A stretch of DNA of 35,089 nucleotides from Flavobacteriaceae bacterium (GCA_947457105.1 CANGUP010000014.1:1-35089), one strand, 5' to 3'. Positions 7,585 through 15,936 are shown, counted from the stretch's first letter. Translations and numbers: made by a program. The notes: generated by a model from the sequence alone, not told the origin.

Positions 7585-8949
7585 TTATACAGTCATAGAA
7601 AACAATTCGGTCTGCGGAAGATTTCTTTTTAAGCGTAAATCAAATGCCATGCAAATGTTTCTCACAAATGGTTTACCTTTTTCTGTAACTTGTATTGATT
7701 GGCTAGAAATATTTACCAAACCATCGTTTTCCATTTCGTGAAGTTGGTTGATGATTTCTGGTAATTCAGGAAAAAAGTCGCTATCATTTTTCCAAGATGT
7801 TTCAAATTGACACATCAAGTTTAGAATATGTTTTCTAATAATTAAATCTTCATCGGTTAGAATATGACCACGGAAAACAGGCAATTCATTAGCATCTAAT
7901 TTTTTGTAATAGTCTTCAATAGTTTTTTCATTTTGAGCAAAACTATACCAACTATCACTTATAGAAGAAACACCAAGTCCAATCATCAATTGTGTTTTGG
8001 ATGAAGTGTACCCCATAAAATTACGATGCAAATTTCCTTTTTGAAAAGAATCATACATGCTATCGGTTTCTAAAGCAAAATGATCCATCCCAATTTCATG
8101 ATAATTATTCTGCGATAATCTATTTTTTCCTGCTTCATAAAGTTGACGTTTTTCATCATCTTTAGGCAAATCTTCACCTTTAAATCCGCGTTGTCCGTTA
8201 CCTTTTATCCAAGGTACATGAGCATAACTATAAAAAGCCAATCTATCAGGTGAAAGCGATTTAGTTTTATCAATCGTATCAATTACATCATTCAAAGTTT
8301 GAAATGGTAGTCCAAATATTAAATCGTGACCAATTGAAGTATAGCCAATTTCTTTGGCCCAAAAAGTAACTTTTGCCACATTGTGAAACGGTTGAATTCT
8401 ATGAATAGCCGTTTGAACTTTACTAGAGTAATCTTGCACACCAAAACTCACTCTTCTAAATCCTAAATCATAAAGTGATTGCAAATGTCTTCTTGTAGTG
8501 TTATTTGGATGGCCTTCAAAACTAAATTCGTGTTCTTTGGCTTTGATAGCACAAGTGAAAATTCCGTTGATTAAAGTTTCTAGATTTTCTGGTGAGAAGA
8601 AAGTAGGTGTTCCGCCACCAAGATGAATTTCTTTGATAATGGGTTTATTTGGTAATAAATCGCAATACACATTCCATTCTTTTAAAACAGCTAAAATATA
8701 TGGATTTTCAACTTCGTGATTCTTTGTTATTCGTTTGTTGCATCCACAAAAGGTGCACATGCTTTCGCAAAAAGGTAAATGAATATATAAACTAATACCT
8801 TCTGAAACATTAGATTCGTTGAATGATTTTATAAAAGTATTCTTCCATTGCTCCAATGAAAACAAATTTTCTTCCCAATAAGGAACTGTTGGATAACTTG
8901 TATATCTTGGTCCGGGAACATTATATTTTTGAATTAAGGAAATTGACAT
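7585..8949 (-). CDS. hemN: Oxygen-independent coproporphyrinogen III oxidase HemN
   Basis: HemN is a radical SAM enzyme that decarboxylates coproporphyrinogen III to protoporphyrinogen IX without oxygen, in haem synthesis. The 454-residue protein has the cluster motif CESMCTFCGC (C61, C65, C68, C70, matching the spacing of E. coli HemN), GGGTPTFF at 111-118 for SAM binding, and the N-terminal GPRYTSYPTVPYW typical of true HemN rather than HemW. The gene has a near-ideal FNR-type promoter upstream, and it sits beside cbb3 genes, so low-oxygen induction of both haem supply and the terminal oxidase is likely. The ATG at 8949 leaves a short leader of about 14 bases from the predicted start of transcription. 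Confidence 0.96.
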   Translation of the reverse strand: MSISLIQKYNVPGPRYTSYPTVPYWEENLFSLEQWKNTFIKSFNESNVSEGISLYIHLPFCESMCTFCGCNKRITKNHEVENPYILAVLKEWNVYCDLLPNKPIIKEIHLGGGTPTFFSPENLETLINGIFTCAIKAKEHEFSFEGHPNNTTRRHLQSLYDLGFRRVSFGVQDYSSKVQTAIHRIQPFHNVAKVTFWAKEIGYTSIGHDLIFGLPFQTLNDVIDTIDKTKSLSPDRLAFYSYAHVPWIKGNGQRGFKGEDLPKDDEKRQLYEAGKNRLSQNNYHEIGMDHFALETDSMYDSFQKGNLHRNFMGYTSSKTQLMIGLGVSSISDSWYSFAQNEKTIEDYYKKLDANELPVFRGHILTDEDLIIRKHILNLMCQFETSWKNDSDFFPELPEIINQLHEMENDGLVNISSQSIQVTEKGKPFVRNICMAFDLRLKRNLPQTELFSMTV

Positions 8950-8968
8950 GATGGAATACTTTAAGTTT

Positions 8969-8976
8969 CAAAAGTA
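8969..8976 (-). promoter_or_regulatory. Predicted -7 element of the hemN promoter
   Basis: On the minus strand TACTTTTG matches the Bacteroidota -7 consensus TAnnTTTG. It predicts a transcription start near 8964. No TTTG is seen at -33, which suits an activator-dependent promoter. Confidence 0.5.
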
Positions 8977-8998
8977 ACCTGAGTTCTGTTATAAATAA

Positions 8999-9012
8999 AT
9001 GATAATTGTCAT
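8999..9012. promoter_or_regulatory. FNR/CRP-type palindrome upstream of hemN
   Basis: ATGATAATTGTCAT is a palindrome of 14 bases with one mismatched pair. Its half-sites TGAT and GTCA are separated by four bases, the spacing of FNR boxes (TTGAT-N4-ATCAA). Its centre lies about 41 bases upstream of the start predicted from the -7 element, the position of a class II activator site. Confidence 0.5.
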
Positions 9013-9019
9013 ATTGAAG

Positions 9020-9140
9020 AGAGTTGAAAATAGAGAATAGAAAAGAGAAAATAGAGAAAAGAGAATGACTAAAATCTGAAATTTCGTGCAATCTATGTTC
9101 AATATAATTCGTGCAAATTCGCTTAATTCGTGGCTAAAGC
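9020..9140. repeat. Degenerate low-complexity intergenic repeats
   Basis: Two kinds of degenerate tandem motif fill the gap between the hemN promoter and the DUF349 terminator. The first part repeats AGAGAATAGAAA/AGAGAAAATAG variants; the second has three TTCGTG-centred units (TTTCGTGCAAT, ATTCGTGCAAA, ATTCGTGGC). No ORF or promoter was recognised inside it. Similar wordy intergenic repeats are, as I recall, common in Flavobacterium. Confidence 0.55.
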
Positions 9141-9146
9141 AAAAAA

Positions 9147-9174
9147 AAAAGCTCACCGTTTAAAGTGAGCTTTT
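9147..9174 (-). terminator. Terminator of the DUF349 gene
   Basis: AAAAGCTCAC, 8-base loop, GTGAGCTTTT; read on the minus strand it lies four bases after the stop and runs into ten T residues. Confidence 0.92.
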
Positions 9175-9177
9175 GTT

Positions 9178-11343
9178 TTATTTATTCAAATTTCTAATTT
9201 GTTTTAATTTGTCTTTCCAAGAAATTAATTCTTCTTTATGTCTTTCAATTGTTTTTCTAACCTCAGTTACAATTGAATTTTCTTTCTTAGCATTCTTAGT
9301 GTTTTGGAAGAACTGAATGTTGTTTTCTAATTGGAAAATTTCATTTTGAACTTCATCAATTTTTCTCATGATGAAGATTTTTTCATTATCTAATTTTCTA
9401 CTGTCTTCAGAACCAGCAATGTTATCCAAACGATTAGCAAAACGCAATTGCTCGCTTTCTTTTTTGCTTGAACTTAATTTTTCAAACAAAGCATCTAGAA
9501 TTTTATTGAATTTTCCTTCCACATGTCTTCTGTTAAAAGGAACTCTTCCAATAGATTTCCACGCTTCAATATGTGCTTTTATAGCATCTAAATCGGTTTT
9601 GTGATCACCAACTAATTCAAATGAACGCAACGTTTCTAAATATTCTTTTTTCTTTTCAAAAGCAGCAACTTCTTCAGCATTTTCTTCTTTTTTGCTGTCT
9701 TTTAAACGCTCAAAATAATGATTACAAGCCGCTTTAAATTCATCCCAAAGTTTATCAGAAAACTTTCTTGGCACATGTCCAACTTGTTTCCAATCTTCTT
9801 GAATTTGCTTCATTAAAGGCGTTGTAGCAGCAAAATCTTCACTTTCTTTCAATTCGTTTGCTCTGTCTACAAGTGCTTGTTTTTTGCTTAAATTATCGTT
9901 TTGATCTTTCTTAATGTCTTTGTAGAAAGAGTTTTTCAAAACATTAAAATCACGAACGGCATTTTTAAATTTTGCCCAAGTAGCTTCATTCACTTCACTT
10001 GGAACTTTTCCTGTAGCAAAGAATTGATTTCTCAAAGCTTCCACTTTTACAATTTGGTTCAACCAAGCTTGGTGCGAATCTACTTTCTCTTGAGCTAAAA
10101 CTTCTAATTGCGCAATGATTTCGTTTTTCTTTTCAAGATTTTCGGTTTCTTTTGCTCTAAAACTTTCGAAAAAAGTTTCACGTTTGTCGTGCATTTGTTT
10201 GGTCAATTCACTGAATTGTTTCCATAATTCTTCACGGTGTTCTCTAGAAACAGGTCCAATATCTTCTTTCCAAATACGGTGTAAATCTTGTAATTCACGG
10301 AACGATTTGTTGATGTCAGTTTCATGAATTAATTCACCAACACGAGCTATAATTTTGTTTTTTAATTCTAAATTGTGTTTAAATTCTTGATCGCGAGCAT
10401 CTCTATCCAAATGCAAGAAATCATAAAAATTCTCAATGTGGAAATGATAATTATTCCAAACGTGGTTGTACTTGTCTTTTGGAATTGGTCCAGCATTTTT
10501 CCAACGTTCTCTAATATCATTTAACTGTTTTAGAGCATTGGCAATATTTCCTGTTGAATTGTTTACCAAGTTTTTCAACTCTTCAACAATCGCCATTCTA
10601 TTTTCTAAATTCGATTTCAAATTATTTTGAAGCGATTTAAAATGTGTATTTTTCTTATCTCTGTATTGATTGTATAACGAATCAAATTTTGTTTTTAATG
10701 GAAAACTATAATGGAAATCCTCTGTAGTATCTGGATTTTCTGCATGAAATTCATCTCTTTTTTCATCCATAAAATGGTGAAATTTAGATAAAAATGCTTT
10801 TTTAACTTCTTCAACATGTTCGCGAACCGACATTACTTGGTCAGTTGCAACAAGTGTTTCCAACTCTTCAACCAATTTTTCCATTGGCAAAGCTTCATAA
10901 TCTTGCAACGGAATGTCATAACGACCTTTTACCGTTTCATCTTCGCTTTCTTCTGCATTCGCATTAGCAATAGCGTTCATTGCAAAATCATTTTCATCTT
11001 CTAAAACGATAGTGTCATCTGCAACTTGTTCGTCTGTTAATTCAATAACATTTTCTACAACTTCTTCTGTTGTGTTATCGATTGTTGGAACTTCTTCAGG
11101 TGTTTCTGTAATTTGTTCACCTATAAGGTCTTCAACTTCTAGAGCAGTTTCTTGTTCAGCTTCAGCTACTAATGGAGCTTCAACTTCGGTATCAGGAACC
11201 AATTCAACTTCTGTTTCAACAGCTTCTGCGATTGTTTCAACTTCTTGATTTTCAGTTTGAACAGCTTCTTGAGAGGCATTGTTTACGTTTCCATCTGTCT
11301 CGTTTTCGTTAACTGACAGGTTATCATTCTTTTCTTCTAACAT
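9178..11343 (-). CDS. DUF349 repeat protein
   Basis: A 721-residue cytoplasmic protein. Residues 1 to about 140 are very acidic low-complexity sequence rich in Glu, Val and Thr. The rest is helical and carries five DUF349 units, each with a WK-x-x-G-x-(I/V)P core: RWKNAGPIPKD, IWKEDIGPVSRE, FATGKVPSEV, DWKQVGHVPRK and AWKSIGRVPFN, about 70 residues apart. A coiled coil ends the protein. The family is widespread in Bacteroidota; its role is not established (distant relatives have been linked to RNA or stress functions). It is transcribed alone, with its own promoter and terminator. Confidence 0.85.
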   Translation of the reverse strand: MLEEKNDNLSVNENETDGNVNNASQEAVQTENQEVETIAEAVETEVELVPDTEVEAPLVAEAEQETALEVEDLIGEQITETPEEVPTIDNTTEEVVENVIELTDEQVADDTIVLEDENDFAMNAIANANAEESEDETVKGRYDIPLQDYEALPMEKLVEELETLVATDQVMSVREHVEEVKKAFLSKFHHFMDEKRDEFHAENPDTTEDFHYSFPLKTKFDSLYNQYRDKKNTHFKSLQNNLKSNLENRMAIVEELKNLVNNSTGNIANALKQLNDIRERWKNAGPIPKDKYNHVWNNYHFHIENFYDFLHLDRDARDQEFKHNLELKNKIIARVGELIHETDINKSFRELQDLHRIWKEDIGPVSREHREELWKQFSELTKQMHDKRETFFESFRAKETENLEKKNEIIAQLEVLAQEKVDSHQAWLNQIVKVEALRNQFFATGKVPSEVNEATWAKFKNAVRDFNVLKNSFYKDIKKDQNDNLSKKQALVDRANELKESEDFAATTPLMKQIQEDWKQVGHVPRKFSDKLWDEFKAACNHYFERLKDSKKEENAEEVAAFEKKKEYLETLRSFELVGDHKTDLDAIKAHIEAWKSIGRVPFNRRHVEGKFNKILDALFEKLSSSKKESEQLRFANRLDNIAGSEDSRKLDNEKIFIMRKIDEVQNEIFQLENNIQFFQNTKNAKKENSIVTEVRKTIERHKEELISWKDKLKQIRNLNK

Positions 11344-11389
11344 TTGCTTAAATGTGTAAGGTTATACAATATTTTCCTTTTTGGAGGGC

Positions 11390-11420
11390 GAAAGGTAGTA
11401 AAGTAGCATCAAAAATCAAA
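11390..11420 (-). promoter_or_regulatory. Predicted promoter of the DUF349 gene
   Basis: On the minus strand TTTG, 19 bases, then TACCTTTC, one mismatch from TAnnTTTG. This predicts a start near 11384 and a leader of about 40 bases. Confidence 0.4.
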
Positions 11421-11474
11421 GAAAATCAATTGTTTCTGTTGGTTTTATTTGAAAAAAATAAATTTTAAATGATA

Positions 11475-11915
11475 TTATTTTTCATTTGAAGTGGAAAAAA
11501 ACTCAATTTCTTTTTTAGAATTTTTTGTATCAAATGGATGGTTCCAATTATAAGATTTATCCTCAAACGGACCGAAAAGGAAAGATAGAATTGAAATTAC
11601 TCCTAAAGTCATGATAATGAAGTTACTAATTTTCCTTACAATTCTTGGGATTTCAATTTTATTAAGAAGTATGGTAATTAAATAGAAGAACACTGTTCCA
11701 AAAATCAAATTATCAAATAAGCCAAATAAATAAACATTTTGTTCCATCGAATTTACCCAAGGAACACTTGTTTTACAAATAAATGGAAACCCAAATAAAT
11801 TTGGTTCATGTTCGTTGTGATTTTCTAAAATTGTTCGGAAAGTAATAACATTAAATTCAATAACAAATGAAGTTATAAAAAATGAAAGAAGTAGATTATA
11901 TCTGCTGATTTTCAT
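11475..11915 (-). CDS. Small integral membrane protein, unknown
   Basis: The track ORF begins at 11939, overlapping aroE, but the ATG at 11915 lies two bases after the aroE stop (TAA-GT-ATG) and gives MKISRYNLLLSFF, a clean first membrane segment; I prefer it (146 residues). Three hydrophobic segments are visible: near the N terminus, around YLFGLFDNLIFGTVFFYLITI, and around FIIMTLGVISILSFLFG. An external loop holds the FGFPFICKTS segment. The C-terminal tail is charged and Ser/Lys rich. It is the last gene of the TPR-tonB-aroE cluster and probably depends on aroE translation. No family recognised. Confidence 0.6.
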   Translation of the reverse strand: MKISRYNLLLSFFITSFVIEFNVITFRTILENHNEHEPNLFGFPFICKTSVPWVNSMEQNVYLFGLFDNLIFGTVFFYLITILLNKIEIPRIVRKISNFIIMTLGVISILSFLFGPFEDKSYNWNHPFDTKNSKKEIEFFSTSNEK

Positions 11916-11917
11916 AC

Positions 11918-12664
11918 TTACATATTCCAAATTGTCCAAGCTTTTTCAGCTTGGAAAACTAACATTTCGTAGCCATTTTTAATAGTTGCTCCTTTTTTCT
12001 TGGCTTTCTTCAAAAACTGCGTTTCTTTAGGATTGTAAATTAAGTCAAAGGCAATGTGTTTTTCTGTAAAAAACTCATAAGGAATTGGTGGAAATTCCTT
12101 TGTATTCGGACTAGTTCCAAGTGGTGTGCAATTGATTATTATTTGAAAATTATCAAATGTTGTAACGTTTATTCTGTTGTAATCAATAGCATTTTCTTTA
12201 GCTTCTCTTGACACAAAAGTATAAAAAATTCCGAGTTTATCTAAAGCAAAGGCAACTGCTTTTGAAGCACCACCAGTTCCAAGAATTAATGCTTTTTTAT
12301 GATGCGGTAGGAGTAGTGGCTCTAACGATTTTTTAAAACCATACCAATCAGAATTATAACCTTTTAGATTTCCTTTTTTGGTAAAACGAATCACATTCAC
12401 AGCACCAATTCTGAACGCTTTATCTGACATGGTATCAAGAAATGGAATAATAGCTTCTTTGTAAGGAATAGTTACGTTTAAACCTTTCAAATCGGGATTT
12501 TCTTTCAATACATTCGGAAATTCTTCTATCGTTGGAATATCAAAATTCTCGTAAGTGCAATCATCAAAAAGTTCTTTTGAAAATTTTTCTGTAAAGTATT
12601 TTTTAGAAAAGGAGTAGGTGATGTTTTTACCTACTAACCCAAATTTTTTATGGTCTTGTTGCAT
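11918..12664 (-). CDS. aroE: Shikimate dehydrogenase AroE
   Basis: AroE reduces 3-dehydroshikimate to shikimate with NADPH, in aromatic amino acid synthesis. The 248-residue protein has the shikimate-binding SFSKKYF at the N terminus, the catalytic-lysine motif NVTIPYKE, the dinucleotide loop LGTGGASKA, the NCTPLGTSP segment, and the C-terminal DLIYNP...GATIKNGYEMLVFQA, all in family order. It is shorter than the E. coli enzyme (272), as I recall is usual in this phylum. It overlaps the upstream TonB-domain gene by 17 bases. Confidence 0.95.
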   Translation of the reverse strand: MQQDHKKFGLVGKNITYSFSKKYFTEKFSKELFDDCTYENFDIPTIEEFPNVLKENPDLKGLNVTIPYKEAIIPFLDTMSDKAFRIGAVNVIRFTKKGNLKGYNSDWYGFKKSLEPLLLPHHKKALILGTGGASKAVAFALDKLGIFYTFVSREAKENAIDYNRINVTTFDNFQIIINCTPLGTSPNTKEFPPIPYEFFTEKHIAFDLIYNPKETQFLKKAKKKGATIKNGYEMLVFQAEKAWTIWNM

Positions 12665-13154
12665 CGATAACTATTGGGATTAGAAAATTGCATCTCACAT
12701 TTTTACCTTTTTGAACTGCAGGCTTCCAATTTGGCATTCCTTTTAAAATACGAAGTAGTTCTTTTTCCGAATCATAACCAATATCTCTAAGAATTTTGAT
12801 TTCGCTTATATTTCCGTTTTTTTCTACAACAAAACTAGCTAAAACTTTACCTTTAAGTTGTGCTTCTTTCATTTCATTAGAATAATTGAATCTTTTAGAA
12901 ATATACAAATGAAATTTTTCAATTCCGCCAGGGAATTCAGGTTTTTCTTCAACTGCAAATACCGGATAAATACTGTTTTCATCATAAACAATTTCACCAG
13001 GTGCTTCAGTCAGTTCAGAATTGGGTTCAATAGTAACTGTTTCAATATTTTTTTCAGTTACGATAGTTTTTGAAACTGAATTTGTTGTTTCTTTTTTTTG
13101 AGCAAAAAAAGTATTTATAGCTAAAAAACAAATGATACAAAAGAACTTTTTCAT
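12648..13154 (-). CDS. TonB C-terminal domain protein with signal peptide
   Basis: A 168-residue protein starting with a signal peptide (MKKFFCIICFLAINTFFA-Q). A linker of about 50 residues leads to a TonB C-terminal domain: KPEFPGGIEKFHLYISKRFNY, AQLKGKVLASFVVEKNGNI, MPNWKPAVQKGKNVRCNFLIPI. True TonB has an uncleaved N-terminal anchor; here Q19 follows an apparently cleavable signal, so the protein may be periplasmic rather than an ExbB/ExbD-driven energy transducer. Such proteins are common in Flavobacteria. It lies two bases after the TPR gene and overlaps aroE, so it belongs to that cluster. Confidence 0.85.
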   Translation of the reverse strand: MKKFFCIICFLAINTFFAQKKETTNSVSKTIVTEKNIETVTIEPNSELTEAPGEIVYDENSIYPVFAVEEKPEFPGGIEKFHLYISKRFNYSNEMKEAQLKGKVLASFVVEKNGNISEIKILRDIGYDSEKELLRILKGMPNWKPAVQKGKNVRCNFLIPIVIDATRP

Positions 13155-13156
13155 AA

Positions 13157-14551
13157 TTATTTATTATGTTTCTTAATCAAACTCTGCACTTTTTTGATAG
13201 TCCAAACAGTAGGAAATAATTCTTCCAATAATGTGTGATTATTGAAGTTCAAACGCAATGCATTACTTAAATGAAATGTTCCTTTTTCTGTATCATTTAG
13301 CATAAAATAAAATCCTGCCAAACGGTATTCAATTTGATATTCTTCAGGGAAAAATTCGGTAGCTTGAAGCGATGTCATTACAGCAGAATCGAATTCACCT
13401 AAAAACTGTAAAATATCAATCCAAAACAACCAAGTATCTAAATGGTCATCACCAAATTCAACAGCTTTTCTATAACCAAGTTCGGCTTCTTCATAGAAGT
13501 TCATGGCTTTATTTATTGTTGCGAAACGTTTCCAATAAGCACGATTTTGGTCATCAATAGCTAATGCTTTGTTTACATAAAACAACGCTTTTTGAAAGTT
13601 CTTTTGACGTACATAAAAATCAGTAATCGCAATCCAACCTTTGTCTAATAAAGGATCTTCGTGAACTGTTTTATTGAAATATTTTAACGCTTCCGCTTTA
13701 TTGCCTAATTTTTCGTGACATTTTCCAATACGTAATAAAGCATACGAAGTTGGGTCGTCTAAATCGATAGTCCTTTGGTAGTTTTCAATAGCGTCTTCAT
13801 AACGTTTTAGACGTTCTAGAGCTTTTCCATTTTCCATGAAAGCACCCATAAATTCTTCGTCAATATAGGTAGCATATTCAAAAGCACGCACGGCATTTAC
13901 ATAATCTTTCAATCCGTAATACAAACGTCCTTGTTGATGCCAAGCAATTTCTGAATACGGATTTCTATCAATGTAGGTTTTAATATATTCAATTGCTTCT
14001 GCATTTTGGTCTAAAAATTCGTAGCAATAAACCACATTATAAAGTGCCGATTGGTCTTCAATATCTACTTCTAAACAACTTTTGAAATTCTCTTTTGCCT
14101 TTTCAAGATTGTCCATAAACAGATATTCCATCCCAATAAGGTTATAAACATCGGCTAAATCTTCGGTATATTTTAATGCTTCTTGAAGAAGTTCAACCGC
14201 TTTTACGTGGTTGTCTCTTTTAGAATAAATATTAGCTTTTTGGATAAAAATCTCTTCATTAGTTGGCTCTATGGCATACAATTCGTTAAGCATTTTTTCA
14301 GCTATTTCGAGTTTGTCATCATACACCAACATTTCTACTTGAACTAGCTTTAAACCAGTCGATTTAGGATGTTGTTCAAGTCCTAATTTTAAAGCTTTTT
14401 TAGCTAAATTAGCTTTGCCCATATCAAGATAATGAAGAATAATTTCTTCAAATTCTTCTGAATCAAAAAAGAAAACTTTATTGGTTTTCAACATGGATTC
14501 AAACTTCGATAAGGATAGATTGTAGTCTTCTTCGTCGTGATCCAAATGCAT
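13157..14551 (-). CDS. Tetratricopeptide repeat protein
   Basis: A 464-residue cytoplasmic protein without a signal peptide, made almost wholly of TPR units; clear examples are ADVYNLIGMEYLFMDNLEKA, IAWHQQGRLYYGLKDYVNA, FMGAFMENGKALERLKRYED and SYALLRIGKCHEKLGNKAEA, about 34 residues apart. TPRs make protein-protein scaffolds; no catalytic domain is present and no partner can be named. It is the first gene of the cluster with tonB-like, aroE and the small membrane protein. Confidence 0.88.
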   Translation of the reverse strand: MHLDHDEEDYNLSLSKFESMLKTNKVFFFDSEEFEEIILHYLDMGKANLAKKALKLGLEQHPKSTGLKLVQVEMLVYDDKLEIAEKMLNELYAIEPTNEEIFIQKANIYSKRDNHVKAVELLQEALKYTEDLADVYNLIGMEYLFMDNLEKAKENFKSCLEVDIEDQSALYNVVYCYEFLDQNAEAIEYIKTYIDRNPYSEIAWHQQGRLYYGLKDYVNAVRAFEYATYIDEEFMGAFMENGKALERLKRYEDAIENYQRTIDLDDPTSYALLRIGKCHEKLGNKAEALKYFNKTVHEDPLLDKGWIAITDFYVRQKNFQKALFYVNKALAIDDQNRAYWKRFATINKAMNFYEEAELGYRKAVEFGDDHLDTWLFWIDILQFLGEFDSAVMTSLQATEFFPEEYQIEYRLAGFYFMLNDTEKGTFHLSNALRLNFNNHTLLEELFPTVWTIKKVQSLIKKHNK

Positions 14552-14637
14552 AGCTTTTTGTTTAAAATTATCCTTAATAAAAGTAGTTAACTAATGTCGT
14601 TATTTAAGGAAAACAGATTTTTGTTTTGAACAATTTA

Positions 14638-14662
14638 ATTAACATTTAAGTTTGATGTTAAT
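14638..14662. promoter_or_regulatory. Inverted repeat between aminotransferase and TPR genes
   Basis: ATTAACAT and ATGTTAAT are perfect 8-bp arms around a 9-base loop, about 90 bases upstream of the TPR start and 40 bases after the aminotransferase stop. It may be an operator or a weak AT-rich terminator; no T-run supports the latter strongly. Confidence 0.3.
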
Positions 14663-14678
14663 GGATTATTGTTGGTAA

Positions 14679-14710
14679 TTAATAACTAACCATAAACTAA
14701 TAACTATAAA
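14679..14710. repeat. Degenerate ATAACTAA/ATAAACT repeat at the aminotransferase 3' end
   Basis: AATAACTAACCATAAACTAATAACTATAAAC is built of near-copies of ATAACTA and ATAAACT. It runs across the aminotransferase stop codon into its last codons, like the other wordy repeats in the window. Confidence 0.4.
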
Positions 14711-15888
14711 CTTTTTAAAACTTCATCCATAACTTCCAAAATAATTTGGCAACCTTCTCTAATTTCTTCTTCAGAAATCGTTAATGGTGGCGTAATTCGG
14801 ATGGCTTTTCCTTCAAATAATAACCAAAATAGAATCAATCCTCTGTCTTGACAACGCAAAATTACCTGATTTGTTATTTCTTCATCAGATGTCATTGCGG
14901 CTAACATCAATCCTTTTCCTCTAACTTCTTGTATCAAAGGATGTACCAAAAGTGTTCTAAAAAGTTTTTCTTTTTCTAAAGATTGTTTGGCGTAGTCTTT
15001 TTCTAAAACTTCTTGTAGTGTTGCCAAACAAGCGGCAGCAATCACAGGATGTCCGCCAAAAGTTGTAATATGTCCTAATTTAGGTTCGTGACTTAATAAA
15101 TCCATGTGTTTTTCGTTGGCAATGAAACCTCCAACAGGCATTCCACCAGCCATCCCTTTTCCGATAATGACTACATCTGGAACGATATTGTAATTTTCAA
15201 ATCCAAACAATTTTCCAGTTCTTCCAAAACCAGGTTGGATTTCATCCACAATCATTAAAGCTCCAACTTCTTCGCAACGTTTTTTAACTTTAGTCAAAAA
15301 GTCATTCTGAGGTTGGATAAAACCAGCTCCACCTTGAATACTTTCTAGAATAATTCCAGCAGTTTTGGTTGTTATTTTTTGTAAATCGTCTTCATTATTA
15401 AAGGTGATGAAATCAACATCAGGAATTAAAGGTCTAAAAACCTGTTTGCGTTCTTCAAATCCCATAACGCTCATCGAACCCATCGTATTTCCGTGATAAG
15501 CATTATGACACGAAATCAATTGACTTCTTCCTGTCACCCGTCTAACGAGTTTTAAGGCACCTTCACAAGCTTCAGTTCCCGAATTTACTAAATAAACTTT
15601 ATTGAGTTCTTTAGGTAAATTTTCAACCAATAATTTGCAATATTGCACCGCTGGACTTTGAGAATATTCTCCATAAACCATCACATGCGAATATTTATCC
15701 AATTGATCTTTAATGGCTTGATTCACTCTTGGATGTTGATGTCCAAGTGAGCAAGCCGAAACGCCAGCAACAAAATCTAAATATTTTTTATTGTTAGTAT
15801 CGTAAATATAAGAACCAATTGCATACGAAACCTCCATTCCCAATGGATAAGGTGATGTTTGAGCTTGGTATTTTAAAAAATCTTTCAA
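14704..15888 (-). CDS. Class III PLP-dependent aminotransferase (ornithine/acetylornithine-like)
   Basis: A 394-residue fold-type I aminotransferase of the class III group. Family marks: FVAGVSACSLGHQHPRV at the N terminus, VNSGTEACEGALKLVRR, HNAYHGNT for cofactor contact, DEIQPGFGRTG, the PLP lysine in IIGKGMAGGMPVGGF, TTFGGHPVIAAA, and a C-terminal RITPPLTISEEEI. These marks do not separate acetylornithine, ornithine, 4-aminobutyrate or lysine aminotransferases, so the substrate is open. The start is TTG at 15888; no in-frame ATG lies upstream, and the reading begins right at the conserved N terminus. A good promoter is found upstream. Confidence 0.92.
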   Translation of the reverse strand: MKDFLKYQAQTSPYPLGMEVSYAIGSYIYDTNNKKYLDFVAGVSACSLGHQHPRVNQAIKDQLDKYSHVMVYGEYSQSPAVQYCKLLVENLPKELNKVYLVNSGTEACEGALKLVRRVTGRSQLISCHNAYHGNTMGSMSVMGFEERKQVFRPLIPDVDFITFNNEDDLQKITTKTAGIILESIQGGAGFIQPQNDFLTKVKKRCEEVGALMIVDEIQPGFGRTGKLFGFENYNIVPDVVIIGKGMAGGMPVGGFIANEKHMDLLSHEPKLGHITTFGGHPVIAAACLATLQEVLEKDYAKQSLEKEKLFRTLLVHPLIQEVRGKGLMLAAMTSDEEITNQVILRCQDRGLILFWLLFEGKAIRITPPLTISEEEIREGCQIILEVMDEVLKSL

Positions 15889-15904
15889 TTTAATATTGGT
15901 ATAA

Positions 15905-15923
15905 AGTCAATTTTTTTTTGACT
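15905..15923. promoter_or_regulatory. AGTCAA/TTGACT inverted repeat in the aminotransferase leader
   Basis: Six-base perfect arms around a T-rich spacer, located between the predicted start of transcription (about 15931) and the TTG start codon. It could form a leader hairpin or be a protein site. Confidence 0.3.
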
Positions 15924-15936
15924 ATTTTTTCTTTGG

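Noticed and set aside
11012-11248. Plus-strand ORF of 78 residues, Ser/Thr rich
   Set aside because: It is the antisense shadow of the Glu/Val/Thr-rich tail of the DUF349 protein; low complexity, no start or promoter signals.
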